From assembly GCF_003609575.1 (NCBI RefSeq), contig NZ_MBTA01000006.1, positions 1 to 49,895 on the forward strand: a stretch of DNA of 49,895 bases, read 5' to 3'. The notes below the pieces were generated by a model. The model was not told where the DNA came from. It made no database searches and saw only the letters and a list, made by a program, of their open reading frames with translations. Positions 18,898-27,306 of the stretch are shown in pieces. Each line of letters starts with the position of its first letter. The stretch's first letter is position 1. This stretch comes from Pelobium manganitolerans. Lineage in GTDB: Bacteria; Bacteroidota; Bacteroidia; Sphingobacteriales; Sphingobacteriaceae. Made by a program: the position numbers and the translations under genes.

Positions 18898-19635
18898 ATG
18901 AAAATTAAAGTACTAATCATTGACGACGAGCCCCAAGCTATAGAAGTAATTGCTAACTACATCCGTAATTTTCCAGAGCTTGAGCTTGTAGAAAAATGCG
19001 ACAATGCCGTGCGTGCTTTTCAGATATTGCAGAGCACGCCTGTTGATTTGCTTTTCTTAGACATTAAAATGCCGGGTTTGCTGGGCACAGATTTAGTAAA
19101 GACTTTAAAGCGCCCGCCACGCATTATTTTCACCACCGCGTATCAAAACTTTGCTTTAGAGGCTTTTGAGCTAAATGCCTTAGATTATTTACTGAAGCCA
19201 ATATCTTTTGACCGCTTTTTAAAAGCAATGGAAAAAGTGCTTGACTATTATAAATTAAAGCAAAATACCGGTTTAACTTTAAAAGCCGAGCCTGTACAAA
19301 CGCCTACAGAAAGTGTGCTTTACCTACGTGTAGAGCGGAAAATGGTAAAAGTTAGGGTAAGCGATATTTATTGGATAGAGAGCGCGAAAGATTATATCAA
19401 GGTGTTTTTAAAAGATCGGGTGCTGATAAGCAAGCAGAAAATTAGCACCCTTGAAGAGCTTTTGCCCGAGAACCAGTTTATCCGCATCCACAGGTCTTTT
19501 ATGGTAGCTTGTGATAAAATAGAAAGTTATCACTCTTATTGCATCGAAATATTAGGAAAGCAGTTGCCAATTGGCCGCAATTACAAACTGGAGAGTCAAA
19601 AGAAACTGCGCGAACTTTTCGGAAACTTCTCTTGA
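18898..19635 (+). CDS. LytTR-family response regulator
   Basis: A 245-residue DNA-binding response regulator, partner of the preceding kinase. The receiver domain (1-120) has the acidic pair in IIDDEPQA, the phospho-acceptor D55 in LLFLDIKMPG and the conserved lysine in YLLKPISF. The C-terminal LytTR domain (about 140-240) shows the family pattern YLRVERKMVKVRVSDIYWIE and FIRIHRSFMVA. LytTR proteins bind direct repeats upstream of target promoters; I found no clear target in the window. No terminator is evident directly after it; a T-tailed hairpin at 19868 on the same strand could serve. Confidence 0.93.
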   Translation: MKIKVLIIDDEPQAIEVIANYIRNFPELELVEKCDNAVRAFQILQSTPVDLLFLDIKMPGLLGTDLVKTLKRPPRIIFTTAYQNFALEAFELNALDYLLKPISFDRFLKAMEKVLDYYKLKQNTGLTLKAEPVQTPTESVLYLRVERKMVKVRVSDIYWIESAKDYIKVFLKDRVLISKQKISTLEELLPENQFIRIHRSFMVACDKIESYHSYCIEILGKQLPIGRNYKLESQKKLRELFGNFS

Positions 19636-19660
19636 AGTGAAAAACTCTGCGTTTTTACGT

Positions 19661-19846
19661 TTAGGAAAGGCGTTGTCTGTTTATCCTATATAAAATAAAT
19701 AGCGCGCCCATCAACACGGCAGCGTTACCAATAACATATCCTACGCAATAGCTGTTTAGGCTGTCATTATAACGAGTAACGTTAATTACTTCGCGCAAGC
19801 TAAAAATCAAAATAAGCATCAGCAAACAAGAAATTAAATTTTTCAT
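19661..19846 (-). CDS. Small two-helix membrane protein, unknown function
   Basis: A 61-residue protein I do not recognise. It has a hydrophobic N-terminal segment (ISCLLMLILIFSL), a short polar middle (REVINVTRYNDSLNSY) and a second hydrophobic segment (GNAAVLMGALFILYRI) followed by a basic tail (NRQRLS). The layout suggests two membrane-spanning helices facing a short loop. Its ATG and stop are well placed between the LytTR gene and the Bor-like gene on the same strand (66-base gap). Codon use looks native, but with no family match it remains a probable rather than certain gene. Confidence 0.55.
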   Translation of the reverse strand: MKNLISCLLMLILIFSLREVINVTRYNDSLNSYCVGYVIGNAAVLMGALFILYRINRQRLS

Positions 19847-19867
19847 TTCTTCGCATTAGGGCAAGCC

Positions 19868-19906
19868 AAGCCAGATGGTACAGCATCTGGCTTTAGCCGG
19901 CCTTTT
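19868..19906 (+). terminator. Possible plus-strand terminator
   Basis: A 9-bp inverted repeat (AAGCCAGAT at 19868-19876, partner 19885-19893) is followed by GCCGGCC and six T residues on the plus strand. No plus-strand gene ends close by; it could catch read-through from the LytTR gene 230 bases upstream. Confidence 0.4.
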
Positions 19907-19912
19907 TTAACA

Positions 19913-20212
19913 CTATTTGGTAATACTTACAGTAGTTGGCGTGTAAATGCCGAAAGTGAGCGCCGCTACCAATCCGTTTACAAAGCTATGCTCTATGTGC
20001 AGCGTGTAGTCTTTCGCGTCACCTGCCAACTGTTTAGCATCCGACACCGCTATCGGCGCCAGGCCGTAAACTACATAGTGATTCCACTTTACAATTTTCT
20101 CATGAGTTTGTGGCCCTTTGCCCACTACTGCGGTGTACGAGTAGCATGAGCTTAAGAGTGTTGTTGTGCCTAGCAAAAGCCCCAACGTTTTGTTTGTTAA
20201 TTTTCTTTTCAT
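19913..20212 (-). CDS. Bor-family lipoprotein
   Basis: A 99-residue lipoprotein resembling phage lambda Bor and plasmid Iss (Lambda_Bor family). The signal peptide has a lipobox-like LLSSC near residue 23. The mature part follows the Bor plan: an HYVVYGL segment, a middle stretch SDAKQLAG, and the diagnostic C-terminal SFVNGLVAALTFGIYTPTTV, which matches the FVNGLL..ITLGIYTP pattern of Bor. In enterobacteria Bor is a surface lipoprotein linked to serum resistance; its role in Bacteroidota is unknown. No phage genes are nearby. The assignment is from memory of the family pattern. Confidence 0.72.
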   Translation of the reverse strand: MKRKLTNKTLGLLLGTTTLLSSCYSYTAVVGKGPQTHEKIVKWNHYVVYGLAPIAVSDAKQLAGDAKDYTLHIEHSFVNGLVAALTFGIYTPTTVSITK

Positions 20213-20353
20213 TTGATGAATTTTTTAACAATGCTAAAAAGTTTGAAGAGCTAAAGTTTTGACCGATGCCGGAAGGCTTATTTAAAGGTGTTATTACCGC
20301 AACGAGTAGATGAACGGCGTTTGTTTAGTTGTTTAGATATGGGGTAGATTGAT

Positions 20354-20402
20354 GAAAAAAGCGCTCGGCCATTTACTGTTGGTGTAAATGGAAGAGCGCT
20401 TT
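20354..20402 (-). terminator. Intrinsic terminator after the cytochrome c gene
   Basis: A long two-part stem lies directly downstream of the minus-strand cytochrome gene: outer AAAGCGCTC/GAGCGCTTT (20358-20366 with 20394-20402) and inner CCATTTAC/GTAAATGG (20369-20376 with 20384-20391). On the minus strand it runs into six T residues. Confidence 0.87.
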
Positions 20403-20405
20403 AGC

Positions 20406-21377
20406 TTAATAATATTGCCTCAATTCAACTTTATTGTTTTGCGGTTTCAGGCTGTTTAAATACTCATAAATAGCTTCTAAGTCTTTCTCTCTCATTCCGG
20501 CATACATGGTCCAGGGCATGGGCGTGTTGGCAACGGTTAAACCAACTTTTGGCGCTTTGTAACTACTATCCGCGTAAGCTTTAAAACGCGAAACAAATGT
20601 TTGCTTGCTCCAATTTCCTAAACCGTTGGCTTTGTGCATGGTGATATTGGGCGACGTGATTTTCCCGTTAGGCATGGCAAACTCCATTCCTCCGCCAAAC
20701 TCGGTGCCGGCAATTACGCTGCCTTTTTCTGTTTTGCTGTGGCAATCTACGCATCCGGCTACATTCACCAAATAAGCACCATAAGCAATCTGGTTGTTTT
20801 CTGCCGGTTTGGCTTTAAAATCCGCTTCTTTTGGTAAAGTTTTGTTGATAAGATTTACCGGAAAATCCAGTTCGGTTTTCGGGTTGTTTTTAGCAATGGG
20901 TTTTAAAGTTCTAATGTAGGCAATAATGCTGTAAACGTCTTCTTTATCCATTTTTCCGAATCTCGGATAAGCCATCAGTGGAAACAACGCATGGCCGTCT
21001 TTGCTTACTCCGGTAGTAATAGCTCTTAAAATCTCTCCGTCTGTCCAATTTTTCAGGTGATAGGGCGTAATGTTGGGCGCATAAATTTTTCCCGGAAAGC
21101 CCTTTTTTTGGTCAAATTGCTCGCCACCGTTTCCTAAGGAATTACTAACCATAGGACCCGAGTAAAGGTCCCAGTTTCTGCTGCTGTGACAGTCCATGCA
21201 AACCGCCACATGATTAGCTAAATAGGCACCTCGGGCAATACGTTCGGGGGTAATGTCAATTTTAATTTGCGTTGCCGGTTGGGCGTTAGGAAGTGCAAAG
21301 TTGACGTATGTTGCGCCTGCAACTACCATAAGCACGATGCCTCCTAAAGTGAAAAGAATAATCTTTAATGCTTTCAT
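20406..21377 (-). CDS. Membrane-anchored dihaem cytochrome c
   Basis: A 323-residue c-type cytochrome with two haem-binding sites, CMDCH in the N-terminal domain and CVDCH in the C-terminal domain. Each domain has a distal Met candidate (FPLMAYPRFG and NTPMPWTMYAGM). An N-terminal hydrophobic segment (IILFTLGGIVLMVVAGATYV) should anchor it in the inner membrane with the haems in the periplasm. The ATG at 21377 is preferred over one at 21410 because the signal anchor then begins at once. It resembles the cytochrome subunits of periplasmic alcohol or aldose dehydrogenases, but no dehydrogenase is adjacent, so its electron donor is unknown. It is divergent from the YceI gene across about 270 bases that hold no signal I can name. 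Confidence 0.9.
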   Translation of the reverse strand: MKALKIILFTLGGIVLMVVAGATYVNFALPNAQPATQIKIDITPERIARGAYLANHVAVCMDCHSSRNWDLYSGPMVSNSLGNGGEQFDQKKGFPGKIYAPNITPYHLKNWTDGEILRAITTGVSKDGHALFPLMAYPRFGKMDKEDVYSIIAYIRTLKPIAKNNPKTELDFPVNLINKTLPKEADFKAKPAENNQIAYGAYLVNVAGCVDCHSKTEKGSVIAGTEFGGGMEFAMPNGKITSPNITMHKANGLGNWSKQTFVSRFKAYADSSYKAPKVGLTVANTPMPWTMYAGMREKDLEAIYEYLNSLKPQNNKVELRQYY

Positions 21378-21644
21378 TTTGTCTTTTTTTGATAAATAAA
21401 AATAACTCATTTTCTTAAAATGATAATATATAAATTATGACTGCGTGCTATTTATAGATAGACACTGTGCTTTTTGATACTTTACGCATTTGTCGATGTA
21501 AACGAAACTTTCACCGATAGAAATTGTTTTCTGGCTTTGTTGTGTGGTTTATCAGCTGTTTTATCTCAGACTTGTAAGCTGAAATAAGGCAGTGACAAAT
21601 GTTTAAATCGTGGACACCTGCGTTACTGCCGTTAACGATAAAAC

Positions 21645-22277
21645 ATGAAAAAAATAATTTTAACAATTGGCTTAGTAGCAAGTCTTTTAATGGCTGGATG
21701 TTCTGACGATCCGGAAGAGCCGAAAAACACCAATTTGGTGACTTTTAATTTAGCGCCCGAATCGCGAATAGCATGGAAAGGAAAAGCAGCTGACGGCAAT
21801 TTTAACGAAGGCACCATACAAGCTACGGGAAACGTGGATGCAGTGGTGAGTCCGGGAGGAGAATTAAAACGAATTCATGCTGGACTTGTAGAGATGCCCG
21901 TTTTAACTATCGAGGTGACAAATTTACCTGCGCATCTGAAACCTGTTTTGGAAAATCATTTAAAAACATCCGACTTTTTTTACATGGCGATGCATCCTAA
22001 AGTAAGTTTCAGATTTCTATCGGCCGAAAGGCTTAACAATGACGTTAACGGATACAATTACCAAGTGAGGGGAGAAATGACATTATTAGGGCAAACGCAT
22101 GCTTTAGAATTTCCTGCGCGGATTATTTTAAACAGCAATGTACTATCGCTTAAAGCTAAACCAAGTTTTAAACAAAGCCTGTGGGGGATGAACTATCATC
22201 TAGACGAAAGTTACCCTGCGGATGACCGTTTGCTTGATGGCATAGATTTAAGTTTCGATATCAAAGCTAACCGATAG
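21645..22277 (+). CDS. YceI-family lipoprotein
   Basis: A 210-residue lipoprotein with a YceI lipocalin-like fold, which in known members binds a polyisoprenoid lipid. The lipobox LMAGC gives the lipidated Cys at residue 19. The YceI pattern is seen in RIAWKGKAADGNFNEGTIQATG near the start, the KTSDFFYMAMHPKVSF motif in the middle, and EMTLLGQTHALEFPA toward the end. Divergent from a dihaem cytochrome gene and 11 bases upstream of a SnoaL-like gene, with which it likely shares a transcript. YceI genes often sit near cytochromes, so a redox or quinone-related role is possible but unproven. Confidence 0.88.
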   Translation: MKKIILTIGLVASLLMAGCSDDPEEPKNTNLVTFNLAPESRIAWKGKAADGNFNEGTIQATGNVDAVVSPGGELKRIHAGLVEMPVLTIEVTNLPAHLKPVLENHLKTSDFFYMAMHPKVSFRFLSAERLNNDVNGYNYQVRGEMTLLGQTHALEFPARIILNSNVLSLKAKPSFKQSLWGMNYHLDESYPADDRLLDGIDLSFDIKANR

Positions 22278-22288
22278 ATTTATTACAA

Positions 22289-22705
22289 ATGAACAATCAA
22301 GACTTGATTATTAACTTCATTAATGATTTTTGGAACAAGCAATCTTTTGCTAATGCAACGATATATTTATGTGATGATTACAGAGATTTTTCGCTCCCCA
22401 AATCATTAGGAAACGATGTTAAAGCCACCATCAAATGGATTGAGATGACATCTGAAGCATTCTCGCATTTTACGCATATAGAAGATGTGCTGGCAGATAA
22501 AAATAGGGCAATGGTAAAGGTGAAATTGCAGTTAAGGCATATTGGTTTGTGGCGCGGAATTGAAAGTACCGGCACCTCTTTAACCGTAAACGGCTTTCGT
22601 TATTTTAAGATTAATGACGGTAAAATTGCTGAACATTGGGGTTTGATTGACGGAAACGCCATTGAAGCGCAATTGACAGCAATACAAAATGGTTGTGCGG
22701 TGTAA
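22289..22705 (+). CDS. SnoaL/NTF2-like domain protein
   Basis: A 138-residue single-domain protein of the NTF2-like/SnoaL superfamily (cone-shaped alpha+beta fold). It starts IINFINDFWNKQSFANATIYL and ends with NGFRYFKINDGKIAEHWGLID, the usual closing strand and IxEHW element. These proteins include polyketide cyclases, hydrolases and many with no known reaction; nothing here picks out a substrate. No signal peptide, so cytoplasmic. It follows the YceI gene by 11 bases. Confidence 0.82.
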   Translation: MNNQDLIINFINDFWNKQSFANATIYLCDDYRDFSLPKSLGNDVKATIKWIEMTSEAFSHFTHIEDVLADKNRAMVKVKLQLRHIGLWRGIESTGTSLTVNGFRYFKINDGKIAEHWGLIDGNAIEAQLTAIQNGCAV

Positions 22706-22768
22706 ACCAAAAGCTTCGCGGTGTGTGAGCTATTAGTTTTTTTCGCATTGAAAACTATTTAGCGCTTG

Positions 22769-22806
22769 CCCGGTTCGGATATTCTCCTTGCCGGGTTTTG
22801 TTTTTT
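22769..22806 (+). terminator. Probable terminator after the SnoaL-like gene
   Basis: A CCCGG/CCGGG stem (22769-22773 with 22791-22795) with a long loop is followed by TTTTGTTTTTT. The stem is short, so efficiency is uncertain. Confidence 0.5.
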
Positions 22807-22889
22807 CCCATCGCGCTAAACAAACAAAAGCACTTTTAATCTGTTAAAAGTTCACCGGCTTTTTTATATTTAATTTTCGGGAGCTTCTT

Positions 22890-24767
22890 ATGCATAAAAA
22901 GTGTTTAGTATTTTGTTTTTTGACGGTTTGGATGTTGCAAACGCAATATTTAAAAGCACAGGCCTTTCAAGACTCTCTTAAAAATGATACCGCACGCGTT
23001 ACGGAAAGCATTCTTATCCGTCAACAGCAACAAGGCCGCTTAGATTCTCTGCTTAAATTACAAATCCAAGAAGAACTGCGGAACGTAAAAGGCGACCAAA
23101 TTAAAACGCTTGAACTACAAAAAAAGCTTGTGGCAATTCATAAATCCGACTCGGTAAGGCGGGTACAACAAAGCCAAAAAATTGCGCAGTTAAAAAAAAG
23201 TACAAAAGGCTACCCGGTGGTGCTTTTGCACGATACGCTTTTCCACGTTTATATGCGTGTAGGGTCTTTTAAAGCGCAAGACCGCGCAGAGTCTATCTCT
23301 AAAAAAATCGAAAACTTGTACCGCGACCCGTTTTTTAGGTCAGATTCGCTTAAAATTCAACAAAACGAAGACAGCTACGATATTATTTACAACCGCGAAG
23401 TTGTGGTCATGTCTGTAAGTGATTTAGATGCTTTATGGTTTGATGAAACGCCAGCCCGCTTGGCTAAACGCTACCTAAAGACCATCCAGAATGAAATATC
23501 ATTACAGAAAAAGCAGAACAGTTTAATAAACTGGGCAAAAAATATTGCTTTGGCTTTAGGGGTAATTATTGGTTTGGGGGTTTTGATCAAATTGCTCAAC
23601 AAAGTTTTTAAGCATGGCGAACGTTTTTTGGACTTAAAAAATCAACAGTTTTTTGATTTTCTGTGGCGCAAAAAAGTTCGAATTTTTAATGCAGCTCAAC
23701 TGCGTTCTTTTTTGCTCAAAGTCTATAATGTTTTAAGGCTGTTGCTAATTTTATTGGTCATTTATCTTTCTTTGCCTCTTTTGTTCAGCATTTTTCCGCA
23801 AACCAAAAGTCTTACGGGGCAGCTTATTCAGTGGATTTTAACGCCGCTCCTATCTTCTTTAGATGCCATTGTTGATTTTTTACCCAACCTTGTCACCATA
23901 TTAGTTATCTACTTTATTTTTAGATACACCATTAAAGCCTTGCATTATTTTGTGCGCGAGATAAGCAAGGGCAATATTCAAATATCCGGCTTCCATGAAG
24001 ATTGGGCGTATCCGACGTTTAACATCTTGCGTTTTATTTTATACGCCTTTATGTTGGTTATCATATGGCCTTATTTGCCCGGGTCAGATTCGCCCGCTTT
24101 CCAAGGTGTGTCGGTTTTTTTGGGTATACTCATTTCCTTGGGCTCGTCCAGCGCCATTGCCAACATGGTTTCGGGTTTGGTAATTACCTATATGCGTCCA
24201 TTTAAAATTGGCGACCGTGTAAAAATAGGGGAGCATGTTGGCGATGTAATGGCGAAAACCATGCTGGTTACCCGCTTAAAAACAATCAAGAACGAGGATA
24301 TTACGGTGCCTAACTCGGCAGTGCTTTCTGGCAGTACCATCAACTACACTGCAAACTGTCAACGCGCAAGTTCGCCGGGTTTAATTGTGCACGTAACCAT
24401 TACCATTGGTTACGATGTGCCCTGGCGTACTTTATACGAAGTGCTGATAAAGGCGGCGTTAAACACCGATTTGATAGAGCAGGAGCCAAAGCCTTTTGTA
24501 CTGCAAACCGGATTAGAGGATTTTTACGTGGCCTACCAAATTAACGCTTACACCAAACATGCCAGCAAGCAGGCCGTTATTTACTCAAATCTGTATCAAA
24601 ACATTCAAGATGCCTGTAATGAAGCCGGTATCGAGATTATGTCGCCACATTACCGTGCCGCACGTGATGGCAACGTAACCACCATTCCGGCCGATTATTT
24701 GCCTAAAGATTATGTGGTGCCCAGTTTCAACGTCAAAACACAAGCAGAACAACATCCCAAAAAATAA
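22890..24767 (+). CDS. MscS-family mechanosensitive ion channel
   Basis: A 625-residue exported and inner-membrane channel that would open under membrane tension to release solutes. It starts with a signal peptide, then a charged helical periplasmic region (about 25-210, Gln/Lys-rich, probably coiled coil). Hydrophobic segments follow near 215-235, 280-305, 335-355, 380-400 and 410-440. The pore helix and beta domain are clear: GILISLGSSSAIANMVSGL then MRPFKIGDRVKIGEHVGDV, then NEDITVPNSAVLSG. It is much longer than E. coli MscS (286 residues), like the larger MscS relatives. Two bases separate it from the next gene, suggesting joint expression. Confidence 0.93.
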   Translation: MHKKCLVFCFLTVWMLQTQYLKAQAFQDSLKNDTARVTESILIRQQQQGRLDSLLKLQIQEELRNVKGDQIKTLELQKKLVAIHKSDSVRRVQQSQKIAQLKKSTKGYPVVLLHDTLFHVYMRVGSFKAQDRAESISKKIENLYRDPFFRSDSLKIQQNEDSYDIIYNREVVVMSVSDLDALWFDETPARLAKRYLKTIQNEISLQKKQNSLINWAKNIALALGVIIGLGVLIKLLNKVFKHGERFLDLKNQQFFDFLWRKKVRIFNAAQLRSFLLKVYNVLRLLLILLVIYLSLPLLFSIFPQTKSLTGQLIQWILTPLLSSLDAIVDFLPNLVTILVIYFIFRYTIKALHYFVREISKGNIQISGFHEDWAYPTFNILRFILYAFMLVIIWPYLPGSDSPAFQGVSVFLGILISLGSSSAIANMVSGLVITYMRPFKIGDRVKIGEHVGDVMAKTMLVTRLKTIKNEDITVPNSAVLSGSTINYTANCQRASSPGLIVHVTITIGYDVPWRTLYEVLIKAALNTDLIEQEPKPFVLQTGLEDFYVAYQINAYTKHASKQAVIYSNLYQNIQDACNEAGIEIMSPHYRAARDGNVTTIPADYLPKDYVVPSFNVKTQAEQHPKK

Positions 24768-24769
24768 TT

Positions 24770-25285
24770 ATGGATATGGAAAATCAGGAAAAGAAGAAAA
24801 TGGATTACCGTTGGGTCATCATCATGATACTAATTGTTGTTGGCGCTGGTTTATACTTTTATCAGAGCTATCAACTAAAACATCTACGTAAAGACTTGTC
24901 TGCACAGGCAGATTCGGCCTTGAGCAAACAAAACAAGCAACTGTTAAAATTGAGTGCTAAACCTCTGGTTTGGGCTATCCGTAGCGAAATGTTGCGCAAT
25001 AATTTAGATGAGATTAACGTGTTTAACACCGATTTGGTGAAGGAAAGGAACGTTACAGAAATCACTTTGTTAAATGCAGCGGGAAAAATCATCAACTCCA
25101 CCGACAAAAAGCTGGAAGATACCATGGCTAAGCCAGATTATTTGGCGCTTTTAAAGAGCGACACCGTGAGCGTAAACAGCATCAACGACTCGCTGAATTT
25201 ATTGGTTGCACCGGTAATGGGCTACCAAAGCAAGCTTGGTGCAGTTATTTTAAAATATAAAGTGGAGAAATTCCGAGCGGAATAA
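24770..25285 (+). CDS. Single-pass membrane protein with extracytoplasmic domain, unknown function
   Basis: A 171-residue protein I do not recognise by family. A charged N-terminus (MENQEKKKMDYR) is followed by one membrane helix (WVIIMILIVVGAGLYFYQ) and a roughly 130-residue extracytoplasmic region. That region has a helical start (LKHLRKDLSAQADSALS) and a strand-rich part (VTEITLLNAAGKIINSTDKK), a layout reminiscent of Cache/PAS-like sensor domains but with no attached output domain. It lies 2 bases after the MscS gene and may work with that channel. The ATG at 24776 is an equally good start. It is convergent with folC with 3 bases between the stops. Confidence 0.75.
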   Translation: MDMENQEKKKMDYRWVIIMILIVVGAGLYFYQSYQLKHLRKDLSAQADSALSKQNKQLLKLSAKPLVWAIRSEMLRNNLDEINVFNTDLVKERNVTEITLLNAAGKIINSTDKKLEDTMAKPDYLALLKSDTVSVNSINDSLNLLVAPVMGYQSKLGAVILKYKVEKFRAE

Positions 25286-25288
25286 AGG

Positions 25289-26569
25289 TTAAACCACTTC
25301 CGCAACTACAAAAGTGCTTCCGCCAACAAAAATTAAATCCTTAAGTTCAGCCTCAGTTTTGGCGCGATATAAAGCATTTTGTACGGAAGCGAAGACCTCA
25401 CCAACTAGACCAAATTCAGAAGCTTCTCTTTGTAATTCATCAGCAGGTTTTGCCCGCTCTAAATTGGGCGTGCAAAAGTAGTAAACCGCATTTTTAGGCA
25501 AAAGGCTCAAGATTTTGCTAATGTCTTTGTCTTTCACCATCCCAATAACCATCCTTAAAGTTTGGTACGGCGTAAGTTTAATGTTTTGCAAAACTTCTTT
25601 AATGCCGTCTTCATTATGTCCGGTATCGCAAATGACCAAGGGTTGTTGTTGAAGCGTTTGCCACCGCCCCATTAAACCGGTGAGTGTTTTTACTTCGCTT
25701 AATGCAGCTAGCAGGTGGTCATCGCTAATGTTGAAACCCAGTTGGCGCAGTTGATTGACTGCGGTCAAAACGGTTTTCACATTTTTAATTTGGTACGTGC
25801 CGGTAAGATCTAAATAGAGTGATAATTGTTGTGTTCCGCCCTGTAGTTCTAAGTGCCTTTTAGCATCGGTAACATGGTTGTGTAGCACGGCCCACATTTC
25901 GCTGGCAAAGCTTAAATCGCAAGCTTTCTCTGCCGCGATATTTTCAAAAACGTTAGCTATCTCTGCTTGGTATTCGCCAACTACAACCGGTACTTTATTT
26001 TTGATAATCCCCGCTTTTTCGCCTGCAATTTCTTCCAAAGTGTTGCCCAACATGCTCATATGGTCAAACCCGATATTGGTAATAATGGAAAGCTCTGGAT
26101 GGATAACGTTGGTAGAATCTAAACGGCCGCCTAAACCCACTTCAATCACTGCAACATCTACCTGTTCTGTCGCAAAATGCTGGAAAGCCATAGCCACGGT
26201 GGTTTCAAAAAAAGAAGGTTCTAGGTTTTCTATCAGTTCTCGATTACGCTCTACAAATTCAACTACTTGTTGCTCGCCAATCATTTCGCCGTTTATTTTA
26301 ATGCGCTCGCGAAAGTCTTTTAAATGGGGCGAGGTGTATAAGCCGGTTTTATATCCTGCTTTCTGTAAAACCGCCGCCAACATATGCGAGGTCGAGCCTT
26401 TCCCGTTTGTGCCGGCTATGTGTATGCTTTTAAATTTTTTTTCGGGATGCCCCAAATGCTGGCAAAACTTAATGGTGTTGTGCAAGTCCTTTTTAAACGC
26501 CGATGCGCCAACGCGCGTAAACATGGGCAGTTTGGTATAAAGGTAGTCTAGGGTTTGGGGATAGGTCAT
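25289..26569 (-). CDS. folC: Dihydrofolate synthase / folylpolyglutamate synthase
   Basis: A 426-residue cytoplasmic Mur-ligase-family enzyme that joins glutamate to dihydropteroate and adds further glutamates to folates using ATP. The P-loop is GTNGKGSTSHML (about residue 53), followed by YTSPHLKDFRERI. The central ligase domain has EVGLGGRLDSTN and ITNIGFDHMSMLGNT, both family signatures. The C-terminal Rossmann-like domain includes VICDTGHNEDGI. Length is normal for FolC. It ends 3 bases from the convergent MscS-linked gene. The preceding 190 bases (26570-26760) hold only simple repeats. Confidence 0.96.
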   Translation of the reverse strand: MTYPQTLDYLYTKLPMFTRVGASAFKKDLHNTIKFCQHLGHPEKKFKSIHIAGTNGKGSTSHMLAAVLQKAGYKTGLYTSPHLKDFRERIKINGEMIGEQQVVEFVERNRELIENLEPSFFETTVAMAFQHFATEQVDVAVIEVGLGGRLDSTNVIHPELSIITNIGFDHMSMLGNTLEEIAGEKAGIIKNKVPVVVGEYQAEIANVFENIAAEKACDLSFASEMWAVLHNHVTDAKRHLELQGGTQQLSLYLDLTGTYQIKNVKTVLTAVNQLRQLGFNISDDHLLAALSEVKTLTGLMGRWQTLQQQPLVICDTGHNEDGIKEVLQNIKLTPYQTLRMVIGMVKDKDISKILSLLPKNAVYYFCTPNLERAKPADELQREASEFGLVGEVFASVQNALYRAKTEAELKDLIFVGGSTFVVAEVV

Positions 26570-26577
26570 TGTTTAAT

Positions 26578-26663
26578 TTTGGATGATAGATTGATACAAT
26601 GATAGATTGATACAATGATAGAATGAATGAATGATGGGATGAGTGAATATTAGAATGAGTGAA
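26578..26663. repeat. Degenerate GAT/GAATGA simple repeat
   Basis: A low-complexity stretch built from GATAGATTGATACAAT (two near-perfect copies about 16 bases apart) running into GAATGAATGAATGATGGGATGA-like units. It separates folC from the toxin remnant and is similar in style to the repeats at 40345 and 44500. Confidence 0.7.
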
Positions 26664-26760
26664 TTGTTAAATGCCTAACTTTTCGCATAATTTTGAGTTG
26701 TAAAACCTCTTATATGTAAATTTTTATGGAATAAGTGTGAGATACTTTGAGTTTATAACA

Positions 26761-27018
26761 TCAATAATGGCCTTTTAGAGAAAACACGATAAGCCGGTCT
26801 GTTTCAATCTTGTAAACGTAGCGGTGTTCAAGCGATATCCGCCTAGACTATTTGCCACTCAATTGGTGTTTTAAAGCTTCAGGTTTGCCAATCCCTCTAT
26901 AAGGAGTGTTTACTATCGCTTCTGTAAGTTGATAAATTTTCTGTAAAATATTGGTGTTTTTAGATTTTACCCAAAAGTCTAAGTCTTCTTTTGCTTTGGG
27001 TAGAAAAACTATTTCCAT
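26761..27018 (-). pseudogene. YoeB/Txe-family toxin interrupted by a TAG stop
   Basis: Read on the minus strand from the ATG at 27016-27018, 56 residues are open (ending ALKHQLSGK), then TAG at 26848-26850, then 28 more in-frame residues (SRRISLEHRYVYKIETDR...) to TGA at 26761. Across both parts the sequence follows YoeB closely. GKPEALKHQLSG and SRRISLEHR match the conserved core, and the stop sits where YoeB proteins carry the tryptophan of SGxWSRRI, so TGG to TAG is one base change. The catalytic Glu (GKPE) is before the stop; the catalytic Arg (EHR) and the C-terminal His-Tyr are after it, so the truncated product should lack mRNA-cleaving activity. The start overlaps the antitoxin gene by 10 bases, normal for such pairs. 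A sequencing error remains possible. Confidence 0.85.
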
Positions 27019-27224
27019 AAGGCTTTTAGCTCATCTAAAGTCATTTTTTCACCTTTTCCCTTTAAAAGATCTTGTTCTCCTTCTAAAATCTTGTTTACGA
27101 ATTCCTGATTGTAAGGGGTTTCCTTTGAAACCTCGAACTTAATTTTCAACGCTTTCATAAAAGCCTTTAAAGCGTCAATTTTAGAGCTGTCAGATGTATA
27201 AGCTTTAATGTTTATCGTTTCCAT
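27009..27224 (-). CDS. Antitoxin of a YoeB/Txe-type pair (DUF2683-like)
   Basis: A 71-residue small acidic/basic protein that should neutralise the toxin encoded just downstream. It begins METINIKAYTSDSSKIDALKAFMKAL, a short strand plus helix typical of small Bacteroidota antitoxins, and ends with a helical tail (KMTLDELKALWK) likely to wrap the toxin. It overlaps the toxin start by 10 bases, the classic type II arrangement. Since the toxin is interrupted, this gene may be a surviving orphan antitoxin. The family name is from resemblance and context. Confidence 0.75.
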   Translation of the reverse strand: METINIKAYTSDSSKIDALKAFMKALKIKFEVSKETPYNQEFVNKILEGEQDLLKGKGEKMTLDELKALWK

Positions 27225-27306
27225 ATCCGGGATTTAACAGATAAAAATAATTAAAAAAATTAGAGCAGGTAAAAATTAAAAAGAAAGGATTTTTAAATGC
27301 TTGCGA

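Noticed and set aside
25878-26540. 220-residue plus-strand frame opposite folC
   Set aside because: Antisense shadow of a well-supported folC; Ser/Thr/Lys-rich composition and no domain.
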